NCBI GenBank assembly: GCA_964580585.1 | Contig: CAZOKZ010000030.1 | Location: 1-51,210 of the forward strand | From: CAZOKZ01 sp964580585 | Lineage (GTDB): Bacteria > Sumerlaeota > Sumerlaeia > SLMS01 > JAHLLQ01 | Direction: 5' to 3' | DNA length: 51,210 bases | Shown here: one piece after another, positions 32,884 through 41,862 of the stretch | Layout of the letters: every line of letters begins with the position of its first letter | Numbering within the stretch: position 1 is the first letter of the stretch | The notes under the pieces: generated by a model | What the model was told of the DNA's origin: nothing | The model's input: only the letters and a program-made list of their open reading frames with translations | Database searches by the model: none | Translations under genes and position numbers: made by a program

Positions 32884-33669
32884 TCACGACTCGGATTCCG
32901 AGACGGGTTTTTCAAGTTCGACGTCATTCGCCATCTTGTCGAATTTAGTCGTGACGTAATCAATGAGCAATTCAGAGGTGTAGGCATGCAATTCCTCTGG
33001 TGTCATTGCCGAAACTTCTCTTGGCACTTCATAGAGATTGAATTCGCGTTCCAATTTTTCGATCGCGTTGAAGTGCGTGCTGAAAAACTCGTGAACCAGT
33101 TTGCTGGAGACTGTGTCGAGTGAACCAATGATGAGTTCGGATTTTTTTGTATCCGGTTTTTTGGGGTCTGGATAGGTTTCAAGACCCTTGATTTCGGGAA
33201 ATTCGACCAGCAGGCGTTTGTACATTTGTTGCGAGTAGGCATAACTGAAATCGTTCAGTTCGCCCGCCAATTGATCTGTCAAGCCATCATAGAGTGCGAG
33301 GTATTCCGTTTCGACTTTCGTCATGACTTCCATTTTACGTTCGTCGTAAACTTTTGCCACGGCTTTCTTGTACGCCGGGACCACGTCATCGCTCAGCGCT
33401 TTGGCTTCGCTCTTCAATGATGGCAGCAGCCGCTCTTCTAACTGCGTTTGCATCGCCGTAGCGATGGGTTTGGGGTCCTTCCTGATTTTCAACAACGGAT
33501 TGACAAGAACAAAATATGCCAAGGCAACCACCAGGACTGTCACGACGACAGCCATTGCCCTTCCGGTCGTTTTCAAACGAGCGGATGCTTCTTCGATTTG
33601 CTTCAACTTACCTTCGATGCGTTCGAGTTGTTGTACAACGTTCGAATCGCCGGAACCGGACGCAGCCAT
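32884..33669 (-). CDS. Single-pass membrane coiled-coil protein (paralogue of 32102-32785)
   Basis: 261 aa from the ATG at 33669, chosen for GGAGGTG just upstream; the frame also offers a start at 33723. Cytoplasmic coiled coil (V-V-Q-Q-L-E-R-I-E-G-K-L-K-Q-I-E-E), a membrane span (about 40-57; A-V-V-V-T-V-L-V-V-A-L-A-Y-F), then a helical extracytoplasmic part with an acidic C-terminus. The P-L-L-K-I/Q-L-K-T and basic stretch after the span, and the overall spacing, mirror the next gene. Family not recognised. 98 bp separate the pair. Confidence 0.65.
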   Translation of the reverse strand: MAASGSGDSNVVQQLERIEGKLKQIEEASARLKTTGRAMAVVVTVLVVALAYFVLVNPLLKIRKDPKPIATAMQTQLEERLLPSLKSEAKALSDDVVPAYKKAVAKVYDERKMEVMTKVETEYLALYDGLTDQLAGELNDFSYAYSQQMYKRLLVEFPEIKGLETYPDPKKPDTKKSELIIGSLDTVSSKLVHEFFSTHFNAIEKLEREFNLYEVPREVSAMTPEELHAYTSELLIDYVTTKFDKMANDVELEKPVSESES

Positions 33670-33937
33670 TGGCGACACCTCCGAATCAGAATTTTGAGTA
33701 TTCCACCCATTAGTTAAACTCACGAAATACTACCCGCTCTTAAGATACCCAATGAGAGGTCGCAATGTTTTTTTTCTGTGATGTTGAATGGGAGGTGGAA
33801 GCTGCGAGGCTCAATTCACGGAAGTTAGCAGGGAAATAGCGGCTGTTTTTGCCCGATTTGCCGCGCAAATGCTTGCCCCGTATTCGGAGTCTCGATTTTG
33901 ATTTTACCTTGGAATGTTGCGCGAAAGGGAAATGCTC

Positions 33938-34402
33938 ATGAGTTATCAAATTATCGCACCCGATGTAAAATTGGGAAAAGATGTACAGATTTTCCATTAC
34001 GTAAATCTCTATGGTTGCGAGATTGGCGACGGAACTCGGATTGGGTCGTTTGTGGAAATACAGAAGGGGGCGAAAATCGGCGCGCGGTGTAAAATTTCCA
34101 GCCATACGTTTATTTGCGAAGGCGTGACGATCGAGGACGAAGTGTTTGTGGGGCACAATGTAACGTTTATCAATGATCGGAGGCCTCGCGCGACGGCCGA
34201 GGGGCAGTTGCAAACCGAACACGATTGGGTGTGCGAGCCGACGTTGATCAAACGTGGTGCCTCGATCGGTTCATCCGTGACTTTAATGTGTGGGATTACG
34301 GTGGGCGAGGGAGCGTTGGTTGCTGCTGGAGCCGTTGTGACCCACGACGTGCCGCCTGGAGCGATTGTGGCGGGCGTTCCCGCGCGGGTGATGGCGGAAT
34401 AA
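33938..34402 (+). CDS. Sugar N-acetyltransferase, left-handed beta-helix (WlbB/WbpD-like)
   Basis: 154 aa from the ATG at 33938, with AAAGGG eight bases upstream. Hexapeptide repeats run through the protein (C-E-I-G-D-G-T-R-I-G, then G-A-K-I-G-A-R-C-K-I). The loop G-H-N-V-T-F-I-N-D-R-R-P-R-A is the signature of UDP-2-acetamido-3-amino-dideoxyhexuronate N-acetyltransferases. The end, A-G-A-V-V-T-H-D-V-P-P-G-A-I-V-A-G-V-P-A, is typical of the fold. It acetylates an amino sugar nucleotide for O-antigen or glycan synthesis. No other sugar-nucleotide genes are adjacent. Confidence 0.8.
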   Translation: MSYQIIAPDVKLGKDVQIFHYVNLYGCEIGDGTRIGSFVEIQKGAKIGARCKISSHTFICEGVTIEDEVFVGHNVTFINDRRPRATAEGQLQTEHDWVCEPTLIKRGASIGSSVTLMCGITVGEGALVAAGAVVTHDVPPGAIVAGVPARVMAE

Positions 34403-34542
34403 CGACAGGGCGGGAGGCTGAATGCGAGAGAGCGCTTTAGTAAATTTTTCGAGCGCGTGGTTTTTACCCGGATTGACACCTGGGATCGGACTTGCAACGG
34501 TCCAATATGAAGTTGCGGACATCCCCCAAGGATTTGGCCTCG

Positions 34543-34686
34543 ATGAAGAACCGGATTAAATACGGTACATTGATCGGATTTGCGATTGAATGTGCGGAAC
34601 TCGGCACGACGCGATGCAGCGTTGCATCGCCGAAGTTGCATTCCCGCATTCGTCAAATCGCGATTCCAGCGCCCGGTTCCTCGTAG
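34543..34686 (+). CDS. Module ORF1, copy A (47 aa)
   Basis: Begins at ATGAAG with AAGGA ten bases upstream, the same start context and spacing as its twin at 35735. An in-frame ATG at 34507 has no counterpart in copy B. Features shared with the twin: M-K at the start, Y-G at 7-8, a Cys at 17, I-R-x-I ten residues from the end and the terminal A-P-G-S-S. Nucleotide identity is highest across the last five codons, the stop and the following GAGGCGGTT. No signal peptide or membrane span is obvious. Unknown function. Confidence 0.55.
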   Translation: MKNRIKYGTLIGFAIECAELGTTRCSVASPKLHSRIRQIAIPAPGSS

Positions 34687-34718
34687 CGAGGCGGTTCATC
34701 CTTTCATAGATGACCCCA

Positions 34719-34757
34719 ACTTCCGAGGAATCGTTTCCTCGGAAGTTTTCTTTTTAT
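34719..34757 (+). terminator. Conserved hairpin after ORF1, copy A
   Basis: Perfect 12-bp stem ACTTCCGAGGAA (34719-34730) / TTCCTCGGAAGT (34735-34746), loop TCGT, followed by a T-rich tract. Terminator or attenuator. The left arm CGAGGAA can alternatively pair with TTCCTCG at 34677-34683, which overlaps the end of ORF1. Confidence 0.75.
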
Positions 34758-34855
34758 GTCATTTTTTCCGGGGAAGAAATAACACCAGGCGATTTCGCAA
34801 CCCGGTCCGAATGCCGTTTGGCGAACAAGACCACACTTTGCTCAGGGAGGTATGT

Positions 34856-34894
34856 ATGCAGCGCGTTTCGAGTGGTTTGAAAGCGAGTAATTGA
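34856..34894 (+). CDS. Module mini-ORF, copy A (12 aa)
   Basis: ATG at 34856 preceded by AGGGAGG with a 5-base gap; it reads M-Q-R-V-S-S-G-L-K-A-S-N and stops at TGA. Same length and position as the mini-ORF at 36054-36092, and both have a strong ribosome-binding site between the hairpin and ORF2. A leader peptide or a very small protein. Confidence 0.4.
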   Translation: MQRVSSGLKASN

Positions 34895-34954
34895 AAAATC
34901 AGTGGTTACGTGCCCCTCACCCTTTCCCGCCCCACAAGTTCAAGGAGAACGATC

Positions 34955-35467
34955 ATGGCGGATTGGCAATATCAACTGTATGGTTTGATGGAGAACCAAC
35001 GGAACAGGCAAACACGCGAACAGGCCCGGATGGCAGAAAATCGTCGGGAATGTTTGTGGCAATTGAAGAATAATCAGCGTCAAAGAAGGTATCAACTGTG
35101 GGCAGCATTGAAAATATGGATGTTTAATTTTTGCCAGATGTTGCTGAATGGTACAGGGCTTGCCAGAACAATAGGCGGGAGAAACCAGGAACGTGGAGAC
35201 GTAGAAGGAAAACCGGCTGATGTTCATGACATCGGCTCTCGAACGGGACAAAGAATGAGGGGGGCTCTCATGGCGACGTACAAGACACCGAAAATGCTCG
35301 AACCGGTTCCTCGGAATGCGGGATCGGAACGCGCGATAGTCCTGACTGAGGACGAACCGACGCATTGGGAAGAGGTTGCTCTGACGGAGAAAAGCCGAGT
35401 GGCGTTGTGGGAACAGGTGATGGTGACACTGATGCGCAAACGTTCATTCGAGCCCGGGTCTTCGTGA
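34955..35467 (+). CDS. Module ORF2-ORF3, copy A, in one frame (170 aa)
   Basis: ATG at 34955 with AAGGAG seven bases upstream. The N-terminal ~75 residues (W-Q-Y-Q-L, R-E-Q-A-R-M-A-E, M-L-L-N-G-T-G-L-A-R) match copy B's ORF2. Copy B's ORF2 stops at a TAA (36407-36409) where copy A has a sense codon, so here translation can run straight into ORF3. ORF3 also has its own start at 35270. The result may be a fusion of both, or both a fusion and a short product. Strongly basic and Gln-rich. No recognised domain. Confidence 0.6.
   Translation: MADWQYQLYGLMENQRNRQTREQARMAENRRECLWQLKNNQRQRRYQLWAALKIWMFNFCQMLLNGTGLARTIGGRNQERGDVEGKPADVHDIGSRTGQRMRGALMATYKTPKMLEPVPRNAGSERAIVLTEDEPTHWEEVALTEKSRVALWEQVMVTLMRKRSFEPGSS
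35270..35467 (+). CDS. Module ORF3, copy A, internal start (65 aa)
   Basis: ATG at 35270, in frame inside the larger ORF, with GAGGGGGG five bases upstream. This matches the position of the separate ORF3 in copy B (36438), also 65 aa. 38 of 65 residues are identical by eye. They include the N-terminal Y-K-T-P-K-M, the E-P-V-P-R, W-E-E, K-S-R-V-A and W-E-Q blocks, and the ending P-G-x-S. The ribosome-binding site kept at this internal point suggests independent translation. Confidence 0.5.
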   Translation: MATYKTPKMLEPVPRNAGSERAIVLTEDEPTHWEEVALTEKSRVALWEQVMVTLMRKRSFEPGSS

Positions 35468-35503
35468 CTTGGCAAGGCGATCCGGAAGCATCCGAAAGTG
35501 ATT

Positions 35504-35540
35504 GAAAAGCCCGCGAATAGAGGCGATTTGCGGGCTTTTC
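35504..35540 (+). terminator. Terminator closing module copy A
   Basis: Arms GAAAAGCCCGC (35504-35514) and GCGGGCTTTTC (35530-35540). The T-run lies in the right arm. Confidence 0.8.
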
Positions 35541-35734
35541 GATCTCGAGTAAAAGAGGATACGGACGGATCGGGGGGAACATCAGGGACCTGTTCAGGTA
35601 GTAAAGTTTTATAAAGCCACTAAAAATTTTTATCGATTTAGGGGCATGAAGTGTTTTTCCCTGGGTTGACGTGCGACCGAAAGCGAGCATGCTGCGGCTC
35701 AGAAGATGCGGAAACGCCAAAGGACTGTGCTTCC

Positions 35735-35881
35735 ATGAAGGACCAAATGACATACGGCGCCCCGATCAATCAGGCGATGCCCTGCTGGGTAAATTCGGAT
35801 GCAACGCGCACGGCGGTTGCTTTGCTGGATTTGACCACGTGGATTCGCGAGATTTCGGCTCAAGCGCCCGGTTCCTCTTAG
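35735..35881 (+). CDS. Module ORF1, copy B (48 aa)
   Basis: ATG at 35735 with AAAGGA ten bases upstream. An out-of-frame 10-codon ORF (M-R-K-R-Q-R-T-V-L-P) ends in an ATGA overlap with this start. Shares M-K, Y-G at 7-8, Cys17, I-R-x-I and the terminal A-P-G-S-S with its twin at 34543. The middle (L-L-D-L-T-T-W-I-R-E-I) looks amphipathic. Function unknown. Confidence 0.55.
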   Translation: MKDQMTYGAPINQAMPCWVNSDATRTAVALLDLTTWIREISAQAPGSS

Positions 35882-35915
35882 GAGGCGGTTATTCTTCATT
35901 TCGTTGAATATCCCT

Positions 35916-35955
35916 TCTTCCGAGGAATCGCTTCCTCGGAAGAATTTTCATTTTA
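35916..35955 (+). terminator. Conserved hairpin after ORF1, copy B
   Basis: Perfect 12-bp stem TCTTCCGAGGAA (35916-35927) / TTCCTCGGAAGA (35932-35943), loop TCGC. The closing pair is T-A here and A-T in copy A, a compensatory change. Followed by AATTTTCATTTT. Confidence 0.75.
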
Positions 35956-36053
35956 GGCATTTTTCGAGGAACGGAACGCAGCAGACGATCTTCGCATTCT
36001 GGTCCAATCGCCCCGCCCGGCGAAAAGGCCGCAAACCAACAAAGGAGCCACCG

Positions 36054-36092
36054 ATGCATTGTAAATCCCCGGCTCAAGTACGATCGTACTGA
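36054..36092 (+). CDS. Module mini-ORF, copy B (12 aa)
   Basis: ATG at 36054 with AAAGGAG six bases upstream; reads M-H-C-K-S-P-A-Q-V-R-S-Y and stops at TGA. Ser5 and Ser11 coincide with copy A; otherwise only length and position are kept. Confidence 0.4.
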   Translation: MHCKSPAQVRSY

Positions 36093-36151
36093 TGAAACAA
36101 AACGGATGGAAATTCCAACCCTTTCCCCTTCCTTGAACAAAGGAGGTCATA

Positions 36152-36409
36152 ATGAACGAATATCAATATCAGGTGTTTGTTATCCTGATGACGAGGCAGG
36201 ACGAACGATTCCGCCAGGAGGCCCGCATGGCCGATGGCCAGCGGAAAAGCGGCGAGTTGCCGCAAGTAATCCATCAACGCGGACGGTTTCGGCAACGGGC
36301 GGCCGATTTTTATCGGATGATGCTGAACCGCGCAGGCTTTGCCAGAAAATCAGGCAGAGCGACTCAAAGCAGCAACGAACCAGCCGGTGTACAACCCGTC
36401 GGCTCGTAA
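36152..36409 (+). CDS. Module ORF2, copy B (85 aa)
   Basis: ATG at 36152 with an excellent AAAGGAGGT four bases upstream. Shares Y/W-Q-Y-Q at 4-7, Q/E-A-R-M-A near 25, R-A-A near 49 and M-M-L-N-R-A-G-F-A-R near 57-66 with copy A. Very basic and Gln-rich; ends Q-P-V-G-S. It might be a nucleic-acid-binding or structural protein (inference). Family not recognised. Confidence 0.6.
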   Translation: MNEYQYQVFVILMTRQDERFRQEARMADGQRKSGELPQVIHQRGRFRQRAADFYRMMLNRAGFARKSGRATQSSNEPAGVQPVGS

Positions 36410-36437
36410 CATGGAACAAGAAATGAGAGGGTATCTC

Positions 36438-36635
36438 ATGTCGATATATAAAACTCCAAAAATGCCGGAGCCCGTTCCCCGGCAATCGGTAACCGAACGA
36501 CCGGCGTTTATGCCATTTGCCGAGATCACCGATTGGGAGGAAATCGCCGAAACCGGAAAATCCCGGGTGGCGTTCTGGGAACAGTTGATGGCGACGCTCA
36601 AGCAAAAACGCTCATCAAATCCGGGAACCTCCTGA
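36438..36635 (+). CDS. Module ORF3, copy B (65 aa)
   Basis: ATG at 36438 with GAGAGGG six bases upstream, 28 bp after ORF2. N-terminal Y-K-T-P-K-M-P-E-P-V-P-R, then D-W-E-E-I-A, K-S-R-V-A-F-W-E-Q-L-M-A-T-L near 42-55, a basic K-Q-K-R, and P-G-T-S at the end. 38 of 65 positions are identical to copy A. The conserved amphipathic helix and fixed length indicate a selected protein. The stop codon lies inside a further short palindrome (CCGGGAA...TTTCCCGG). Confidence 0.6.
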   Translation: MSIYKTPKMPEPVPRQSVTERPAFMPFAEITDWEEIAETGKSRVAFWEQLMATLKQKRSSNPGTS

Positions 36636-36663
36636 TTTCCCGGTTTTGAGCGATGATAAAAAA

Positions 36664-36699
36664 ACAAAGCCCGCGGATTTCAACGTCCGCGGGCTTTGT
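36664..36699. terminator. Terminator closing module copy B, shared with convergent gene
   Basis: Arms ACAAAGCCCGCGGA (36664-36677) and TCCGCGGGCTTTGT (36686-36699). The A-run before it gives a U-run for the minus-strand gene ending at 36723. Confidence 0.85.
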
Positions 36700-36722
36700 G
36701 ATTTTCAGAGAATTGAACCGGG

Positions 36723-38159
36723 TCAGGGGTTTGTCGGTTCCCACAATGGCTTGAGCAGGTTGTGCATGTCGGTCAGTTCGGGAACACCCTGGTGGAGGCC
36801 GACAATGTGACCACTGGGCGAGAGGAGGGCGATGCTGGGGGTGGAAACGTTCCCGAGTATTTCGTACGCCCAGTCCATTTCCTCTTCGCGTGGGGAGGAA
36901 AGGATCAAATCGGCGGTCATGACTTTGAAGTTTCGATTTGGAATCAGCTTATTGCGAATCTGGTCACTTTCGTTGTCCGAACCCAAAACGAAGATCAGGT
37001 TGTATTGTCCTCGCGATTTTGCGCGTTCCAGGCCCGCCTTTAAGGTCGCAAATGTGGGTTTTCGATTTTCGAAAAGCTGCGATTCGGCTGTTTGAACGTA
37101 CTTTTTCCGAAAAGCTGCGGTGATGGGCATATTCACCGAAACCGCGCGGAGGTTTTCCTCGCCGGTGGCGGCAATTGTTCCACCCAGAATCACGAATTGC
37201 TGGCATTGGGGAACGGGGACGAGATGCGCGTCTTCGAGTTGTGGGAGATTGAGGGGGATTTCCGACCAAAGTGAAAACCCGCCACTGTCGTGATTGGTGA
37301 TCAGGGCCAGCGTCTGGCTGGTTGATTCCACGCCATCGTTGACAATCGGTCGATCCCCGAGAACGCCGATGATTCCGTTCAACTCGGCGGCATCGGCGGG
37401 GCCGACTTCGTGAAGCATTTGCTGGCGTATCAACGAATAGGAAGATGGGGCGGCGTTGGTGTCGTATTCCGCAAGGAAAACGCTTTGAGGATAGAGGGTG
37501 GCGTGCTCCAGTACGGCCTCGCCGCCAAAAAACATCAACTTTTTCTGCGTTGTGATCAGGGCAGCCCGGCGACGCGGGTCGGGAAGGGGGAGGCTGTATG
37601 CCCATTTGGTATCGGCATCGAGCTTTTTGAGGTTCGTTCCCGCGAGTTGCGGTTCGGGGCCTTCGATTCCCAGAGCGAAGATAAAATCGTCCTCGATGAC
37701 CAGGTCGTCGATTTCGGAAAAAGGCGCCGAGCCCTCGCGGGCGCGGGCGCCGCTTTCATCCATCGGTGTGAAATCCGTTTCGGCGATCAGCAACCGTTTG
37801 GCAGCCCCGGTGGTCAGGAGCCAGTGGCCTTTCGAGGCAAAAATTCCCGTGGGGGGCGTTTGGAATTCGTCCAGAGGTACCTTGATGCTGGTCCAGGAGG
37901 ACGAAATCCCATGGGCAGTCAAGGTCGCCGAGGTCATTTCGACGCTATCGTCGGTCAACTGCGCCAAACACAACCGGCCATCGAGCGCCATTGCTGCATC
38001 GGGAACAAAGGGAAGGTTGACCGACCAGGGAGCAAACGCTGGAGCGGGGGTGGGTTGGATTGACGAGGTTGTCATTTTCTTCAGTTCGACATTCGATTGA
38101 GCGAAAACCACGCTGGTCGTCAGGAGGAAAGCCAGAAGGAAAAACCGTTGCAAGTACAT
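36723..38159 (-). CDS. Exported beta-propeller-like protein with thioredoxin-like C-terminal domain
   Basis: About 478 aa from the ATG at 38159, where a signal peptide starts (M-Y-L-Q-R-F-F-L-L-A-F-L-L-T-T-S-V-V-F-A); an ATG at 38198 is in frame. The main part (about 40-360) has repeated beta segments of kelch/WD type (Q-F-V-I-L-G-G-T-I-A; K-L-M-F-F-G-G-E-A). The last ~110 residues resemble a thioredoxin-like or redoxin fold (Y-N-L-I-F-V-L-G-S, then S-I-A-L-L-S-P-S-G-H-I-V-G) without a Cys pair. The partner is unknown. Convergent with module copy B. Confidence 0.55.
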   Translation of the reverse strand: MYLQRFFLLAFLLTTSVVFAQSNVELKKMTTSSIQPTPAPAFAPWSVNLPFVPDAAMALDGRLCLAQLTDDSVEMTSATLTAHGISSSWTSIKVPLDEFQTPPTGIFASKGHWLLTTGAAKRLLIAETDFTPMDESGARAREGSAPFSEIDDLVIEDDFIFALGIEGPEPQLAGTNLKKLDADTKWAYSLPLPDPRRRAALITTQKKLMFFGGEAVLEHATLYPQSVFLAEYDTNAAPSSYSLIRQQMLHEVGPADAAELNGIIGVLGDRPIVNDGVESTSQTLALITNHDSGGFSLWSEIPLNLPQLEDAHLVPVPQCQQFVILGGTIAATGEENLRAVSVNMPITAAFRKKYVQTAESQLFENRKPTFATLKAGLERAKSRGQYNLIFVLGSDNESDQIRNKLIPNRNFKVMTADLILSSPREEEMDWAYEILGNVSTPSIALLSPSGHIVGLHQGVPELTDMHNLLKPLWEPTNP

Positions 38160-38243
38160 GGAAATCAAGGATGCCTCGATGGTGGAAGATTTTTGCATTT
38201 GATTGGAGCTTCGCGAGAAAAGTTTGGCGACTCGCGCTGGGAG

Positions 38244-39143
38244 TCAGGCTTTTCGCTGGGCGACGATTAATTCCGCCAGCAACCCGATGGCGCCCAGCAG
38301 GAATCCGACGCAGATCAGGATAATGTCGGATTCTTGAAGCGAATGTCTTTCCAGAAAAAACAAGTCGAAGAGCGATTTTGCCAATCCCACGCCAATCAGA
38401 AACCCGGCGGCGGGCATGTACACGCGCAGAGGGCGGAAAAACGTCATGACGCGCAAAATCGTGGTGATGTATTTGCTGCTGTCGGCTATGGGATGAAATT
38501 TCGATTTACCGATGCGCTTATAATATGGTGTCGGCACATATTTTACAGGGTGACCGTTGGTCAGAAAGGCCAGCGTCATGCTGGTGACGCAGGAAAATCC
38601 GTCCGGCATGACCCAGAGGTAGCGCAACATGACGTCGCGTTTGAAAGCTTTCAGCCCTGTGTTCAAGTCCGGGATATGGTGGCCGGAAATATAGATCGCC
38701 AATTGTCGGATCAGCCATTTTGCGACGATACGCAGGGGTTTCAGCGTGCCTTCCTCGCTGGTTCGGGCGCCGTTGACCTGATCGTATTCCGGGAGATAGC
38801 GAAGCATTTTAGGAATCGTGCGGGGTTCATAGGTGCCGTCGGCGTCGAGCATCACGATAATTTCGCCGCGGGCATTGATAATGCCGGTACGGCGGGAAGC
38901 CCCTGAACCCTGGTTGACCGAATGACGGATGACGCGCGTTCCCGCATCGCGGGCAAGCTGTGCCGTCTGGTCTTTGGAGCAATCGTCGATGACGAGGATT
39001 TCGTATTCGCGACCCAATTTGTCCATCACACGCCGCACGTCTTTAATGACCTGAACGATGGCTTTTTCTTCGTTGTATGCCGCGAGGACAATACTGACCA
39101 CGCCAGGTTCAGAGGGACTGTAGGACAGATGCATGTGGCTCAT
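38244..39143 (-). CDS. Glycosyltransferase family 2, dolichol-phosphate-mannose-synthase-like
   Basis: About 299 aa from the ATG at 39143; the frame is open to 39242. GT-A fold: V-S-I-V-L-A-A-Y-N-E-E, V-I-D-D-C-S-K-D-Q-T, N-Q-G-S-G-A-S-R-R-T-G, and the metal-binding D-A-D-G-T-Y. Two C-terminal membrane spans (P-A-A-G-F-L-I-G-V-G-L-A; I-I-L-I-C-V-G-F-L-L-G-A-I) match enzymes that transfer sugar to polyprenyl phosphate. Likely a supplier for cell-surface glycans. Confidence 0.88.
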   Translation of the reverse strand: MSHMHLSYSPSEPGVVSIVLAAYNEEKAIVQVIKDVRRVMDKLGREYEILVIDDCSKDQTAQLARDAGTRVIRHSVNQGSGASRRTGIINARGEIIVMLDADGTYEPRTIPKMLRYLPEYDQVNGARTSEEGTLKPLRIVAKWLIRQLAIYISGHHIPDLNTGLKAFKRDVMLRYLWVMPDGFSCVTSMTLAFLTNGHPVKYVPTPYYKRIGKSKFHPIADSSKYITTILRVMTFFRPLRVYMPAAGFLIGVGLAKSLFDLFFLERHSLQESDIILICVGFLLGAIGLLAELIVAQRKA

Positions 39144-39278
39144 GGGTGGTTCCGCAGACGGTTGAAATGGGTCGCAAGGCCCCTGATTGAGCCAAAGGCC
39201 TCCCGGCGGGTCCACCGAAAGATGCAAATTGTAAGGGCGCAATTGGGGGAGATTTGGGTGGATTCCGGTTAAAAACTA

Positions 39279-39317
39279 AACGGGCCGGCCTCTCAGAATT
39301 CGAGAGATCGGCCCGTT
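39279..39317 (-). terminator. Terminator hairpin after hppA
   Basis: Arms AACGGGCCGGCCTCTC (39279-39294) and GAGAGATCGGCCCGTT (39302-39317), nearly perfect. On the minus strand it is followed by TAGTTTTTAACC. Confidence 0.8.
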
Positions 39318-39339
39318 ATTAGCAGTACGCCCGTGTTGC

Positions 39340-41562
<2,223 letters not shown>

Positions 41563-41862
41563 AAGTGTTGTTCCTTCTTCTTATTGGGCCAAAAATTTCA
41601 GCATCGATAAATCGGATCGCCGAGGTCCTTCTCAAAGCCCGCCCGTGTTGTCCAGACGACGAGGTGGGAGGGCAAGGCTAATAGCTATTGACTATCCGAT
41701 TTATCCGAATTTTCGGCATAAATCATTTGATAGGCAAAAGACCGCGTAAAATCGCGTTTTTTTGGAAACTTGAAGCAATTTGTCAGGTTTTTTTCTAAAA
41801 AGAAACTCTCCCCATTGTGAAAAATGGGGAGAGCGAATAGAGAATGCATTGCGAACAGCAAA
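41563..41862. other. Intergenic region upstream of hppA with a palindrome
   Basis: 300 bp. The near-palindrome at 41699-41723 (ATTTATCCGAA / TTCGGCATAAAT arms) could be an operator for hppA. The kelch-gene terminator lies at 41806-41833. Otherwise nothing is recognised. Confidence 0.35.
41806..41833 (-). terminator. Terminator of the kelch gene
   Basis: Arms CTCTCCCCATT (41806-41816) and AATGGGGAGAG (41823-41833). On the minus strand it is followed by TTTCTTTTTAG. Confidence 0.85.

Larger units (their letters stand above)
34403..36722 (+). repeat. Tandemly duplicated small-protein module (copy A ~34.47-35.54 kb; copy B ~35.64-36.70 kb)
   Basis: Two diverged copies of the same layout on the plus strand. 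In order: ORF1 (47/48 aa), a perfect 12-bp hairpin, a 12-codon mini-ORF, ORF2 (~85 aa, Gln/Arg-rich), ORF3 (65 aa) and a terminator with GCCCGC/GCGGGC arms. Copy A elements are 34543-34686, 34719-34746, 34856-34894, 34955-35269, 35270-35467 and 35504-35540. Copy B elements are 35735-35881, 35916-35943, 36054-36092, 36152-36409, 36438-36635 and 36664-36699. Spacing is nearly the same in both. No transposase, integrase or flanking direct repeat is visible. I recognise no known family. Confidence 0.8.

Noticed and set aside
34481..34496. Second sigma-54-type promoter before module copy A (TGG-N8-TTGCA)
   Set aside because: The GG/GC spacing fits, but the match is weaker and the equivalent position in copy B does not keep it.
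34580..34894. 104-codon frame running through ORF1 copy A, the hairpin and the mini-ORF
   Set aside because: Out of frame with the conserved ORF1, crosses the terminator-like hairpin, and has no counterpart frame in copy B.
34719..35943. Integron attC-like sites between small ORFs
   Set aside because: The hairpins lack the GTTRRRY/RYYYAAC core sites and are perfect short stems; no integrase is nearby.
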